A stretch of 64,000 nt of DNA from Ectocarpus siliculosus (GCA_000310025.1 FN649751.1:6857966-6921965); one strand, 5' to 3'; positions 1-13,065 are shown, numbered from the stretch's first letter. Notes: generated from the letters alone by a model not told the origin. Numbers and translations are program-made.

Positions 1-893
1 GTCTGGTCAATTAGCAAGCAAGTAGAGGCCGCGTTTCTACCACTACCACTGCTGTACGTTCAGTCATGCACCGCATCAGGCAAAGATATCCAATGCTACA
101 GCAGTACACACACCAATGTCGTCGAAAGGCAGTCTTTCGACGACACACGTGCACGAACACCACGCCTTCGTCGAAGTGGAGTCCCAGCTGTTGGTGCTGG
201 ACGTCGTGTTTTGCACTGCTGCGTGTTCAACTTTCAACGATGGTGGTGCCTTCGCAGCGAGCAACAGTTGCTGCTTGGTTTGTGTGGTTTACGTCTTCAG
301 CAGTACAATACTGCTGTAGAATTGCGACGTGCACAGTAGTAAACATTCTTCAACCAACACCCCACCCTATTGAAGCTCACACCGATGGTCCCCCCGCCCG
401 CGAGGTTCGAGGGAAGTTTGACCGAGAGGCGGGGTTGGCTCTGTAGCATGGAGCTGTAAAACTATAGTAACCCTAAAGGCATGGGGATGTTCATGCGGTA
501 AATCGTTTGAGCTTGTGGGCTTCGGTCGTACATAGTGCACACCCTTATTAATACTGTAACTAACCCCGTAGGTTGCCGTAGGACGCGCAGAAATATTGTT
601 TTTCCTGGAGAAATTTCTACTGTACAAAGTGTAGACTAAATAACATCTGTAAGTACATGATGAGAGAGACGCGCGCCGTGCTGATCGGATGATGCGGGAA
701 GTTCAAGCCCTGGTGTGTGTGCAAGTGCAAAAAGTTGCCTCCTCAGGGTGTGTCGTAACGTCCCTTTGCTAGACAGGGAACAGTGAACGCACAAGAACAC
801 AGGGAACTCGGAATTCCCAGTTCCTGTTCCAAGTCTTGCATTGGATGCAGAAAGACAAGTGGGGGGTAGAGGAAGGAGGAGTTGGTGCAGATT

Positions 894-1206
894 TCGTGCG
901 TGGTGGCACGTTCAGGTTTGCTACTGGAGCTGAAATATCGAAGGTCGCAGCATCCTCTGAAAACAGTCCGAAATCTGCGCCGGAACCAAGCGGCATCCAA
1001 CATTTGTCACAGCCATGCTCACCGCCACGGACCATAAACCCCTGAACGGAGGGTGTCAGCAGTAGCTAGTGGCGTTCGGTGAGCTGGCTGTGACAAATGT
1101 TGGATGCCGCTTGGTTCCGACGCAGATTTCGGACTGTTTTCAGAGGATGCTGCGACCTTCGATATTTCAGCTCCAGTAGCAAACCTGAACGTGCCAGCAC
1201 GCACGA
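894..1206. mobile_element. long fold-back (hairpin) element
   Basis: Two arms of about 130 bp (894 to about 1024 and about 1077-1206) are inverted copies of each other with only a few differences (gcgccg against gcgtcg, a 1-bp gap in agccatgctcac). The loop is about 50 bp. The arms end in tcgtgcgtg and its complement. It lies in intron 1 of DUF4139 copy 1 and is absent from the sister introns. No clear target duplication is visible. Confidence 0.8.
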
Positions 1207-1951
1207 CGCCTCTTCATGGTGTCCTCTACCGATGACAATAGAATGCCTAACCTAACCCTGGCGAGAAGGTTGTTTTCTTTTTCTGTATAGGATTAATATA
1301 AAGTATGGGAAAATAGCCAGCGTCAAAACCGCTTTTCTTCCCTCCCCTTTATTGTAGGGCTGGATCGCCTTTTGGGGACACTTTTTGTCCCCATCTTCTT
1401 CACCTGCTTTACCTCGCGAAGAATGGCATGATTGATTGTCTCCTCCTTTGCACTACTCGACCAAGGGGGTGCCGGGGTACACAGGGACGACTCTATTCTA
1501 GTATGAATGCTTCGTAGAGTGGAGGAGTATGAGGTATGAGGATAATTAAGGAATAATAAGAACACACACAGAAAGACTACCCATTCGAGATATACCCACA
1601 GTCGAACGGGATGATGTGGTGGAGTATTTTCAGTGAGTGAAGGGAAACCGGCTGGGTACTGGACTTATTTCGAGTCTTTGAAAGTCTATACACTGATGAT
1701 TTATAGGATAATGAACAGGTCGAATTGCGGGGCGATTGCGCCGCGGGTTCAACAGCGAAATTGCGCCGCGTCTGTCTACCCTTGGGTGGAAATCGCTACT
1801 AGGGGCAAGCGCGGAAGAAGTACCTAGCCCACCGTTGATAAAAGGCACCGAGCAACCTAGGGCTTGAGTTAGAAGGTCTCGCTTTCCCTCTAGAGAAATA
1901 TCTTGAAAACCTCCTTTTCGTGCCCCGTTTACCACGCTCCCGCCAGTTGCT

Positions 1952-2024
1952 GTCTATAATCCCTATCAAATGTCCCCTCGTATGTCCCCTCGTAACGAGG
2001 GGACATTTGATAGGGATTATAGAC
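1952..2024. repeat. perfect 30-bp inverted repeat (hairpin)
   Basis: Left arm 1952-1981 and right arm 1995-2024 are exact reverse complements, with a 13-base loop. Single-arm versions of the same sequence occur at about 2735-2775 and 24890-24930, so the hairpin arose by inverted duplication of a segment native to intron 1. Confidence 0.85.
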
Positions 2025-3965
2025 AAGAGACGGCTCAAGTGGGAAGGCAGCTTTGCACTTGCACCAAGGGATGGAACTGTCTGCACCATCCAATCAGCAG
2101 GCGTCGTTCGCTCTCTTTCTTACATTTCAGAAATTTCGCAAGAACGACGAATTTTCTGTGCGTGGTAAGCTGTTGACGAGCGCACGTCAAACACATGTGC
2201 TACTGGTGTAGGTATCGGCTAGAACAGGCGGTGCTCGTGATGCAATCCGCACCCTCGAGAGTGCTCTGGAAGGCTTGCTTTTTGACTTGTGGTCATCGGC
2301 AGCTTGCCATGTCTTCGACGCTTTCTGTTCCCCCCATGGTATGTAGAACGGCTGGACTACACGAGCATCCGCCGCCGAATTTTTTCATGCAAGCACCTGA
2401 TGATGGCGGCAATGCCTATCCATACGGCTTGAACTGGCGGCATGCAGCACCTGTGGCAGCCACATAGCCGAGAGTGATCACACACATCCCACCATCTCCA
2501 GAATTGCCACCGAAGAGCCCGTGTCCCACGTTCCCTATATGGTCTGGTGGCTGATTTTAATACTCGCGCGTACATTAAAATTATTGTGCCTCAAAGCAAG
2601 AGAAAATGTGTGTGTGTCAATTCTTGTTTCCAGGAAAGTTATTTTGTGTGGCTGGCCAGTCATACAATAATTCCGAGTTCCCTGTTCGCTGTTCCCTCTC
2701 CAGAAAATTACGCCCTCACCAGAGCCGTCTCTTGTCAAACCGAGGGGGCATTTTACAGGGATTGTGGACAGATACTGGCGGGAGGGTGGTAGGCAGAGGG
2801 CATGAAAAACGAGGTTTTCAAATATCCCCGCAGTTCTCCCGGCGTACCGGCACCGCCCTTGTCGAGATGTTCAAAGGTGGAGACAGAAATAAATGTCATT
2901 GACAGAAATGTCATTACTCGCGAACTGAAACAAGTGAGGACGCTGGGGCCAAAAGCGGCGCCAAAAGTCGGTCTACCCTCAAGATTGAAGGACGTCCTCG
3001 AGCAAGAATAGTCATAAATTACGTGTCGCTTCTCGTGTGTTGTACACTTAGAATCTGCTTACTTTATCCACGGGTGGAAAAATTCCAAGTATGGGGTATG
3101 TATGCACAGGTTTGCTACAGCAGTACGGGCCCGCAGTTGAGAAAAATTCATTTCAGAAAAATAGACTCGAATTTTCACGAAAAATAAGGAAAATGGGCTG
3201 AGAAGTACAGCTCACTCTTGGCCACAAAACTACTGTAGGAACTTCCCAGTAAGAAACATTATGATGGTGAAATAGCCCCCCAACACATTGGAAACAAGGG
3301 GCAGCTCGAGGAGCGTGTCTAATAAGAAACGTCCCACTGCTGCTCCTTCCGTGCTCCCATCACCCCCCTACTTAGCTGAGCATCGCTTTTTTTTTGTAGG
3401 GGGAGAATGGTTATTTTCGCCACACCGAGCTTTCTTTCTGGTTAATGCGGCATGAATGTTTGTTGTGTTGTTGTATTCTTAGCGAAATACGAAGTAAGAA
3501 ATAAGAGCATCAGGAGCATGCGGCAGCAGTCCAAAGGAATAAGAAATGCCTTTTAGGAACATGGACGACTTCGGCTGGTCCTTGGACCCAAAGTAAGGGA
3601 ATGAGGCTCGACCGGATTTTGATTTTCTTGTCCGCGGGCCCGTCCTGTAGGTATGGCGCGTGCGCTTTGTACGAGCGCGCACATATCGAAGTCCCTTGCG
3701 GTACTTCAGGGTATAATCGTGCCTGCCGAATATTATTCAAGTAGTATGCAGGGATTCCTAATCAACCCATAGCATATGTGGTTTCGTACAGCACACACAA
3801 CGATGATGACCAATTTCTGGTTCATGCTTGTGAAACATAGCCTGGGCCAGCGAAAAAACGGCAAATCGCTCCATACTGGCATCGTAGGGTTGCGAGGTCG
3901 ATGGTGCACCAACTCCGGCATGCGTTTACATGAGTACGACCCCCCCACCACCTCATATCCGCAAG

Positions 3966-6900
3966 GTGGAACTCGCAGAACTGCCCCGCGGCTTCATCGA
4001 CCAAACGAGCATCAGAGTCAAGGGCTCCGGGCATTGTACGATTCTCCACGTCAGCTACTCCGAGGACCTGGAGCCGCCTACACTGCCGGTGAGGTTCCAC
4101 ACGTATTCGTACAGTACGTGTGGTCTTTTTTGTGTGGTCTGGTCGACTGATTCCGCGATCACCTACGTCACATGTTCTAGATCATCCGAACTTCGCGCAC
4201 GCATATGCCACACATGGAACTTGACGATGCTTTTCGCCGCCTCTCCACATGTTTGCAGACCAGTATTAATATATATGTATTTACCTTCGTTATCCACTCT
4301 CTTCTGTTCAAACTATTTCACAACCTGTCGATATTGGCAGACCCAGGAGGAAGAAGACGCGGCCAAGGCTAGGAGAGAGAAGTACAAGCAAGATATCCAG
4401 AGGCTGACAGACGAGCTCACCGTCCTGAACCAGCAGTCGTCTCGAAACTCACGCATGCGAGAGGTGCGTTGAACAAGAACATGCCCAAGTGTTGCTTATT
4501 GAGTCTTAGTGCTGTTTGTGGCGAGGGAGTCTAGGGTGCGTGACTGGTCAGAAGTAGTAACGGAAAGCAGGACGCAAAGAATCCTAGCAAACCTCAAACG
4601 GTCTCGGTTTTAGATGATTTTTCGCGACGTTCATGCTCCGGAGCACCTAACACTCCGTAGGCTTCATCAGCCGGCAACCAGTGGAAAATAGTCTATCACT
4701 GTCGAATAGTTGGAATGTTTCGGCGGGCGTTGGTCCTCGAATGTGAAAGTATGTAACGTGAACGATTCGCGAACGAAGAGTCAAGCCCTTACCTCAACCA
4801 TGAGCAACTGACCCGAACTCCTAGCTACCACCCGAACCAGACCCACAACGGCTATTGCACGTCCTGCAACGGTTGCACCCCCCTGCCGCCCAAATATTCT
4901 CAAGTGTATAAATGGAACCATCACTCACCTCTCCCGGACAAAACGATTGGGAACCTTACTATACAAGCGGCATTCGATGTTTTCCAGTACGCCGATCGCT
5001 TCGCCGAGAGGGCCATGACCGCCACCGCCGGAGGGAGCGTCAACGCTGCTGCCACCCCGGGCGTCTCCGACAATGGACCGGGTCCGCAGGTGGAGGACGT
5101 GGGCAATGCTCTGGACTGGTGGACGGCCAAAGCTGAGCAGACCGACGCCGAACAACACCGACTCGAGCTAGAGGGCCGACGGTACGACACAGCGCTCTGG
5201 CTTGCTTGCCGGGTGTTTCCTTTCGATCATTAGACTAAATAGGCGATGCGATTATGCCTGCGAAAGAGCGATGGTTGACTCTTAGCCTTGCTTGCACCTT
5301 TTGTTGCTAGTCAACCAACAGCGCAAGACAGTAATGCACTGAATCCACTTGCTTATTGGTACGTCTGGCCTCTTTCGACTTGAACAAAACATCACGGCAT
5401 ACACACGACCAAGGCCCCACGTACCCGCCGACGAACAGCCTGCAGAAAGCCATCGACGACCTCCAGTCACCTTCATGCGTTGCGAATGTTGCGGCAAGCG
5501 CTGCGAATGTTGCGGCAATGGCGACGAAGAACCCGGGTAGGATACTCATCACCGTGGACGTGCAAGAGCTTGGCAACATCGAACTGCAGGTATGGTTGGG
5601 GAATTACCTGCGCTCCGAAAGAGAATGGGATGCTCGGACTCGCCGAACGTGGACAGCAGTACTGCAATCTTTGAACGAACCGATGGATACCCGCATCCTT
5701 AGGGCCTCACCCTCTTGGTGAGGCAAGGCGGCCACATAACCCTTCCTTCGGTGTGCGTGTTCTGATGTACGCGCGTGACCGTGCTGCTGACCGATCGTAA
5801 AACTCAGATGTGCCGGCTAAAACCTGCTTACCATCCTGTCGTAATTTTTGCCGGTGTGCGATCTACTGTATGTAAAACCCAACATTCAACGAAACAGGTT
5901 AAATACATGACCAGTGGGGCGAGTTGGTCTCCTTCGTATGACCTCCGAGTGGATACCCAGACCGACTCCGTGTCGTGCACGTACTACGGTATGGTCACAC
6001 AGAGCACCTCCGAGGACTGGCAAGGTACGAAGCGCTCAGAAATCTGGTTAATGGCCATCACAGCAAGCGCCTGTACGGATGCACCGGTCGGTAGGACGAT
6101 GGGACCCATCACCCCGCTGCACGGCTGTGAGCTCAGGCGTAGGCGCGTTGGCTCGAGCGACAAGAGTGCACTAAAACAGGCCATTGTGTATTCGCGTGGG
6201 TTGATGCCTGTAATTTCCTACGCACTGGTCGGCGTGAACGCAGCGAACACCCGTCTGTCTGGCCAACCTCACTCCTCGCGGAACGCGTCGTCGCTGGCAC
6301 ACGCCTCCTTACTTACGTACGTTCGTACACTAGGTGTTTCTCTTCGGCTGTCGACAGCAGAGCCCACAGTTCACGGAACGCCACCTGTCCTGGGAAGCAA
6401 GACAGTCTCCATCAAAACCGTCCCGAAGCCGGTACACGGCTACAACAACCCTCAGAGTTCCATGGTGAGAAGGTCACGTTGGAGGTACGGGTCCCCTGGG
6501 ATCACCAAGAAGACAAGTTCATCGTTGAGAGAGAAACTTCAGCACCTCCCCCCGGGCCGCCCACATATTATTTTATTGATTGGTGAATAAATGAATAGCA
6601 ACCGTAAGGGAAAGCCCATCCCGGCAGTCGCTGCAACCTCACCAACGCCGTAAGACCCGTGCTGAATACTTGGGATGTTGTATTGTCAAGGACTGCAGGT
6701 TGGATAGTGTCCATGTTGCAACCTTGCTGGTCGGTCAATTTGCGATTGAGAACGCTGCTGTAGACGGGTGGTGAGCACGTCGGTACTGCTGTTCTTGTTG
6801 CTGTGTTGGTGTTTCCCTCTCTCAGCGTGAGGTCTGCAGCATGTGAAACCCCTCCTCCATCCTTCGCCGTGTCCTTGGCAAATGACGCCTACTTTGTTTC

Positions 6901-9560
6901 CGCCGCTTTCCTTACACAGGGTGTGATGTTGGGCATGTCTCTCGGGGCCCGGCAGCAGCCGCAGTATGCTCGTGGCCGTATGGCCGCCTCCGTCCCACCG
7001 CCGCCACCCAGGGCGAGGCCTGCCGTGACTCAGGTGGAGGGCGGGGGAGGGTTCTTGGGGGCCGTGTCTTTCGTCGTCGAAACGCCGGCAGATATCAAGT
7101 GAGACACACAAAGCGGTTCACGCAAGAAGAGGAGGGTTTGACTGGCGGCTTGATGTGGTAATCATTGTATATGGACATGACGTGACGAAGCACTTCATTC
7201 CCACAAGGGCTATGCATGCAGCGCAACGTGTTTCTGCGGAATTGGTTTTGCGCTTTGGTTCCGATGTTAGAGGCGACCATGCTAAGATGGGCAAAGTCGA
7301 CCGACTAGGGTCGACTAGTGACAACGACGCTGTGATGGTCCGAGAGCCTCCCAACGGGATTCCTCTATATTTCATTGCGTTCACCCGCCTGCCGCTCCCT
7401 CCTTCCTCTCTAATACCTTGACGTCATGTTTCTGCCCTTACAGGAGCAACGGTCAAATGAAGAAGCTCACCGTGGGAGTATTGCAGCTGTCCGTGGAGGT
7501 CACGCACTATATCGTACCCGCTAAAGCACCCGCCGCTTACCTGCAAGCTAAGGTCAGGAGGAGAGGGGCGAGACTACCCAACTACCGAGGGGGGGAGTCA
7601 GTTATTGACACGGTAGATTGGCATACATGATGTTGAATCGCTAGTTTTCACAGGCATAAAGTATTTAGTCCTGGAAACACCCACTTTTCGATGTCATTGT
7701 TTGCTGTAATCGAAAAACAGGCGACGAACAACACAGACTACCTGCTCCTGGCGAGCAATGACGTGTCCATCTTCTTCGACAACAGCTTCGTCACCAAGAC
7801 CAGCCTCGCCTCCGTCTCTCCCGGAGAGTCCTTCCAGACCTTCTTAGGCATCGACCCCGCCGTCAAGGTGCGCGCGAATGAAACGGAGACGACCCATGTG
7901 TCGAAGAACACTTCGCTTGTGTCTATCTTCGTGAGAATGTGTGTGTCCGTCGGCTTTGAGCTTCAACTCTACTTTTTTTGCGCCTTGACATTTGTTGTTC
8001 CGCTCTTCATCCCCTTGACCACCTGTCCTATCGCACTTTCGCCTTCCTGGTTGTTGGTCTGAAATTCCACAGATCATAGTGGCACCTCCACGCAAGACCA
8101 GCAAGAAGCGCGGCATCATCTCCAAGTCCAACCACGTCACACACACCCACAGGTACCAAAGGCAGCGTTGTTTCGGAAACGATCGGCGTTGCCGAAGGAT
8201 ACTTGTGGCTGAGTGAGTCTCTCGCGCATACCCGAACTGGTGCGTGCCCGCCCCCTATCTTGAGTACCGATGCCACTGCACCCTGGCAATACCGCGGTAC
8301 TGTCAAGAAGAAGTGCTACCTCTTGTGAGAGTGTGTACCCATCAATACGTAGTTTGCGGTCTGTAACTCACTCCGCGGAATACAGCAGGAACTCGACGAC
8401 CGATCTCGACAAAAACTCAATATGCCATACATGGTCGATAGCTGCCTCCAACTTGCGATTTTTTCAACGCGGCCATCCCGTGCTCTGGCGCTGCTGATTC
8501 CGCGCACGTTTCAATAACAGCACGTTGATCTCCAACAACAAGAAGGTGCCGGTGACGTTTGTCGTCGTCGACGCTATGCCACGCTCCACCGACGATGTCA
8601 TCAAGGTGGGTGGTGTTGCTTTATCTTCGATTCTGGCAACGGAATGTCGTTCTGTTCACCGATAATGGCAGAGGCCAATTCGGTTCTTGATATGGAGGGA
8701 ACCACGACCACGACAACAACAATAACCACAACGATGTCAAGCAGCAGTGAATCGACTTGCCAAGGTTGCATTTACATGGAAAATGGCATCGATTGAGGTC
8801 CCCCCTGTTTTTGCACCCGATTGTGCCCGTGGAAAATGGCAGTAGCTACGGTAGACCCACATCTAGACGGGCTTACCCAAATCGGTTTGACAATGGCGAA
8901 ACGATGCAGGTGACTCTGAAGGAACCGCTATCGGCTAGCGTGTCCGAGTGTGAAGCAATCACCGACGACGCCCTCGTGTCCATCGCATTGGAGATGTTTG
9001 GAAGTGGCGAGGGGAACATCAACAACAGCACTCAACACCCGCCGGCGACTCCCGCCGGAAGCCTCGTAACGGGTGTAATCAAGAATCCATCGAATCACCT
9101 GGTGAGGTGACATGTGTTCACACCAAGGGCACTCATGCGACGGTTCATTAGAAATGATGAGCCGTTTTACGCCTGCCTCGGAGGCGAAGACTGTAAAGTA
9201 ACATCAATCTCATATGACAAGCGCAGCAGGCACGACAATGTTGCTATGATGACACGGCTTGATGACCCCCCTCGACGTCTCCATATGCGTACCGCTGCCT
9301 CAAAGGGGATGTGACGCTTTTTGCCGTCCTCCCCATTTGCGGCCCCGCCCGCGCTCCCGCCCCACCCTCGTCTTCAAACGGTTTTATTGTCGTCGCAAAG
9401 GAATGCGAAGAATAACGCACACCTTTTCCTTTCCGAAACAATTGGATTTTGCCAGGCTTGGGTGGGAAAGATCGCTCCTCGGGGAGGCGTTTCAGTCCCC
9501 CTCGAGTACACCCTGGAGTGGCCTTTCGAGAAGGAGATCGACATGTCGTTCAATTATTAG
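3966..9560 (+). CDS. DUF4140/DUF4139 (MuiA-like) protein, tandem copy 1 (5' partial)
   Basis: Exons 2-14 are present: 3966-4088, 4341-4463, 4988-5181, 5439-5589, 5898-6024, 6334-6464, 6920-7098, 7444-7552, 7721-7867, 8073-8152, 8521-8605, 8910-9101, 9456-9560 (stop TAG). Exon 1 is not in the window. The first bases match the part of copy 2 intron 1 that starts about 210 bp after its exon 1, so the missing exon should end about 210 bp left of position 1. Seen: the end of the DUF4140 N-terminal domain (VELAELPRGF, RVKGSGHCTIL), a helical charged stretch (exon 3), then DUF4139 with ILITVDVQELGNIEL, GASWSPSYDLRVDTQ and LLLASNDVSIFFDNSFVTKT. The family is a two-part beta-rich protein also found in bacteria (mucoidy inhibitor A); its biochemical role is unknown to me. 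All exon phases join without a break. Intron 1 is about 4.1 kb, far longer than in the sister copies, because repeats have inserted. The C-terminus (DMSFNY) differs from the others (TLFG/MLFG). Confidence 0.85.
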
Positions 9561-12486
9561 CTGACACGCTGACACGGGTTGGACGAGCAACGTCAATGGG
9601 AAACGACGATCGGAATCGCTTTCCGATCAAGGCCCTATCGGCAGAGAAAATGGTAGTGACACCAACTTCGTATTGCCCCTTGTCTCGGTGCTGAAATTGG
9701 TCTTGGAAGAACTTCTGTATTGACTGTGTCGAAGGGAAAAATTACTGTAGCTGGGTGTGACCGCCGGGCCGGCTGGCATTCATCCTTTTCAAGGCGAGTA
9801 ACGGCTTGTACATGCCGCCGTACGGCGTTTGCTTTCCCCGCTTGGCTGCTTCATTGTTCTTGCAGTAGAACCGGGTACGCAGCAGGTGGTGGTAGACGTT
9901 GCGGCCGTTGTGGCTGTTCACCATGCTGCTTCGCCGAACTATAGTGATGCGATATCATTCCGCCCATGCGCGATGAAGCCTGATATACGTGTGTCCTTCC
10001 ATCGCTTGGAGATATGTTGCCATGTCGAGGCGGAGGAGCTTTGTCCAACAAGTGAGATCCGTTCTTACCTTCCCCTAAAACGCGTGAACGCCAACGCACC
10101 TAAATGAGCAAGACATGTAGGTGCATCGGTACCGGTCCCACTTTCACAATCATCGCCAACGGTCGGTTATATGTCGGTTGCCGGAAAGTGTGTGATGAGG
10201 GATGAAAATAGATGATGGTCGTGTGCTGCGCAGTCGCGCGGAGCTTGGTCTTCTCCAAAGGTTTCTGAGTTACCTCATTCAGGACAATGTGTGTCTTCGT
10301 GCAATTTTTTGCCCTCGCGTGGAGAAAACAAAAGAGCTATTGTTGTCTGTCGCAGGCTGTGGCTAAGTTGGTAACCAACCTCGTGCAAGCAAGACTTTTT
10401 TCTCTACAACAGGATCAATCTCGAAACCAGAATGAAAGCACTTCGCCTTGTTTAGGTGGAAGCAAATACAAGAATTGGTCGTCAGTACCAAAAATATGGG
10501 GGACTGCCGAACGCCTATCGAGCGAAAAATGAGGCATGGACCGCAGGAGGTAACGTGGACGATTCCTAAAGCGGTGTGTCCCCCCTGAATGACTAAAGAG
10601 TTTACCCATAGGTATGCATCGAGTAAGGCTGGCCACCAAGACCGTGGGGACGATAGGCGACACAAGTGGCGACTTGTGAAACGATGCGTGTGGCTTTTGA
10701 TTACAACAGGCGGGTGTTTTCCGGCAGGGTCTCTCGCTGTGAATCAACAACCTCATTCATCACAGCATGGACGCGAACATGCCAAGATCACATGTATATT
10801 CAGGCCGTGCCTAATTGGCCTGGTTGTGGATGGATGGCGAAAGAGTATCCAGCCGTTTTCAGGTTTCACAGGAAAGTGCATCAGGTACTTGACAGGCGAA
10901 AATTGCGATTGTTTATGAGACCAGCAATTCGAACTTTGAAATACGACTCATTTTCTTTCCGCGACAGGTCCCGGCTACAGTGGCACAACATTGTGAAGAT
11001 AATTATATTGTCGCAGTCTTTCCATTTCACTCCGATTCCTCCACCGGGTCGCAAAAGCTAAACTCGACCTTCGGCCCGCGTCTCGTGACATCTCTAGTAC
11101 ACGGCGGGATGGCACGGAATATCATGGCCCCCCGCCAAAGTGGTGTCATCAACTTCCTTCTGCGCTTAAAGTCAGACAAGCCGAATCTCTCGGTTCTGCT
11201 GCTCTGCCCGTCTGAAGGCCGTCCGCCGCAACAAACAACAAATAACTTGTTCGAACAGTTCAAAGTTCGAAAATTGCAGCCCCGATGTACAGAGAGAGGT
11301 GATATCGAAGAAGGTGCAACGCTGTAGAGGAAACAGGCTCCCCCGATGGGACAGCAAGGAAGGGGGCGCCGCCATCTTCATCGTCAGATCATACGATGAG
11401 ACGACGCCCCCAAAGCTCACCGATACATCTAAGAAGGCCCCGATAAGCATGGCGGACTGGGCTCTGGATGCAACCGAAAACTTGGACAGTGCGAGTGTTG
11501 GGTACTTACAGAGTAGTATCTCGCGCAATGAACTTGCGCGAAGGGTAACAAAAATATTGTACGTGCATGTACGTGCATGTAGGATACAGATGGCGCCCGC
11601 ACTTAAGAACCTACCTGTTAAGAACATGAGGCTCAAAAAATCCAAAACTCATGAACATGAGCGTATTTTAGTGGTGCCCGTTAAGAACCTCACACTAAAA
11701 CCTATATAATGGCCATTCGCAGCCTCAACAGGCAACTAAGAACCCCAGCCTCATGCAAATTAAGATGTTCTTAAGTGCGGGCGCCATCTGTACCAAGAAA
11801 TACCAAAAGAAGATGCATAGGCGAGCGAAACCCTAGTTCCTCTTGAGATGGTAGTGCTTCCGGCTGCTGCAATGCTGCATATATGGATGCGAAAAATTCC
11901 GGCACGGTGACCAAAGACATATATGTATACGCTCGTTGAAATTTAGACTTCTTTGCGTTTGCCGCACGGAACCATAAGTTGGTGCACACGTCACACCGAA
12001 AAAACCAAATCGTTCTTCGGACGGGAGAACTAAATGCGCGATTGGGTTCAGTGGTTCAGTTGCTATTGCGCACGGAAGTTGAATACCACTGGCGACTTGC
12101 TATGATTTTCGATACCCTTCCGAGGCATGCTCGAGATGTCGTGAGACTTGTGCCGTAGGTCGAGATGGGTATTTGAGACCCGGTCGGGCAAGGGTGCGGG
12201 CGTCGGACTACAGTACATTCATTCATAGAGAGGTGACCCCCCCATGAACTCCACAATAGATGGAGCATGTTCCCAACCGAAGCCGGAATTTCCATTCCGA
12301 GACCTTCGTACAGGCCAAGCTTGAGTTGAACACAGTGAAGCGGAATTTCACACTCATGCCTCACACCCGCTACGTGCCCTCCGGTGGTGAAGTTCACTCA
12401 GTAAGTGTGATCCATAAAAATGTGGACCATACGGTTGCCGCCCACCAAGAACACGCGCGATATCCACATGCAAGCGCTCACACCTC
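9561..12486. other. spacer between copies 1 and 2: shared 3' flank plus a MITE
   Basis: Segments near 9650-9820, 9990-10140 and 10240-10940 match the flanks after copy 2 (20500-21190) and/or copy 3 (31750-33180), so they belong to the duplicated unit. A MITE occupies 11587-11790. The rest (about 11000-11580 and 11800-12486) has open frames such as 12260-12490, but nothing I recognise. No gene is called. Confidence 0.5.
11587..11790. mobile_element. MITE with 24-bp perfect TIRs and TA target duplication
   Basis: The ends (11587-11610 and 11767-11790) are exact inverted copies beginning CAGATGGCGCCC. Both sides carry TA (11585-11586 and 11791-11792), the duplication left by Tc1/mariner-type transposases. 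The 204-bp body has several internal TTAAGAAC or CTAAGAAC subterminal repeats and no coding capacity. Confidence 0.85.
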
Positions 12487-12690
12487 GTGACGACCGAGGC
12501 TGGACGGCGAAGAGAAGTCGATGCCACGTGTGACTTCAACCTTGTCCTTGCAGAACACGGTCACAGCCTGGATTGGCGCATCCGAGCTTGGATAAGAGAC
12601 CACTTTGGGCGCATCCACAAGGGTGCTGAGGGGCGATCTCCGAGGTCATTCTTCGATGTCGATGACGACACTGCTGCAGAAGCGATGGGG
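12487..12690 (-). pseudogene. inverted, decayed copy of DUF4139-gene exon 1
   Basis: Read on the minus strand, this stretch aligns along its length with exon 1 of copies 2 and 3 and with about 40 bp before it: a cagcagtgtcgtc lead-in, then a segment coding DAPIQAVTVF and, at the end, SSPSSLGRHE followed by the same GTGTGA donor. The ATG is still there, but about 8 bp are lost near it, so it is out of frame with the rest, and the conserved FRKGKAE reads FCKDKVE. No following exons are found on that strand towards 9.6 kb. It lies head-to-head with, and almost touching, the promoter of copy 2. Confidence 0.8.
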
Positions 12691-13065
12691 CGCACTGTGA
12701 TCCCTAAGGAATCCGTTGGTATAGTGTTGTGTTTGTGGGTCCGGCTGCTCGTCTGCTGTGTTCTATGGTGACTGAAGACTTGGCTCGTAAGCTGCGAGGA
12801 CTTTTATGTTGCTCTTCGGAGCAAGTGCGCAGATATCGTTCTGTAGAACGGTCCCCCAGCAAGTTATCGTGTTCATGAGAGATGCAGGGTGCACCCACCT
12901 GCATCCTTTCCCTTCTCCTTTTGTTCACCGTTCACCCATAGCAGCGGACAGCTCACAGCACGGCAGTAGCGCAGGTACTACGGGCGGGCCTTCGAGGGAC
13001 TGCTGTTGCGCACCATAGCTTTCACACAGCAGTGTCCAATTGCTGTCGTCGTCGACATCCATAAT
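12691..13065 (+). promoter_or_regulatory. conserved upstream region of DUF4139 copy 2
   Basis: The sequence from gggcgcact to the start codon matches the region before copy 3 (23248-23603) along nearly its whole length, with a few short gaps. Shared blocks include ccctaaggaat, gctgctcgtctgctgtgtt, gctcttcggagcaagtgcgc and the run just before the ATG. Such retention suggests that promoter and 5' UTR were copied with the gene. No TATA box is obvious. Confidence 0.5.

Larger units (their letters stand above)
1..3965 (+). other. intron 1 of DUF4139 copy 1, enlarged by insertions
   Basis: Positions 1 to about 740 align with intron 1 of copies 2 and 3, as does about 3580 to 3965. Between them lies sequence missing from the sisters: a long fold-back (894-1206), a perfect 30-bp hairpin (1952-2024), and two pieces near 1860-2090 (inverted) and 2715-2830 (direct) that resemble 24830-24970 of copy 3 intron 1. 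No exon with coding character is seen. Confidence 0.6.

Noticed and set aside
5775-6590. 271-codon plus-strand open frame
   Set aside because: It runs through exons 6 and 7 of DUF4139 copy 1 and the intron between them without interruption. The splice sites conserved in the sister copies show the intron is real.
13006-13065. upstream in-frame start for DUF4139 copy 2
   Set aside because: The earlier codon is TTG, not ATG. The ATG at 13066 is conserved in position with copy 3.
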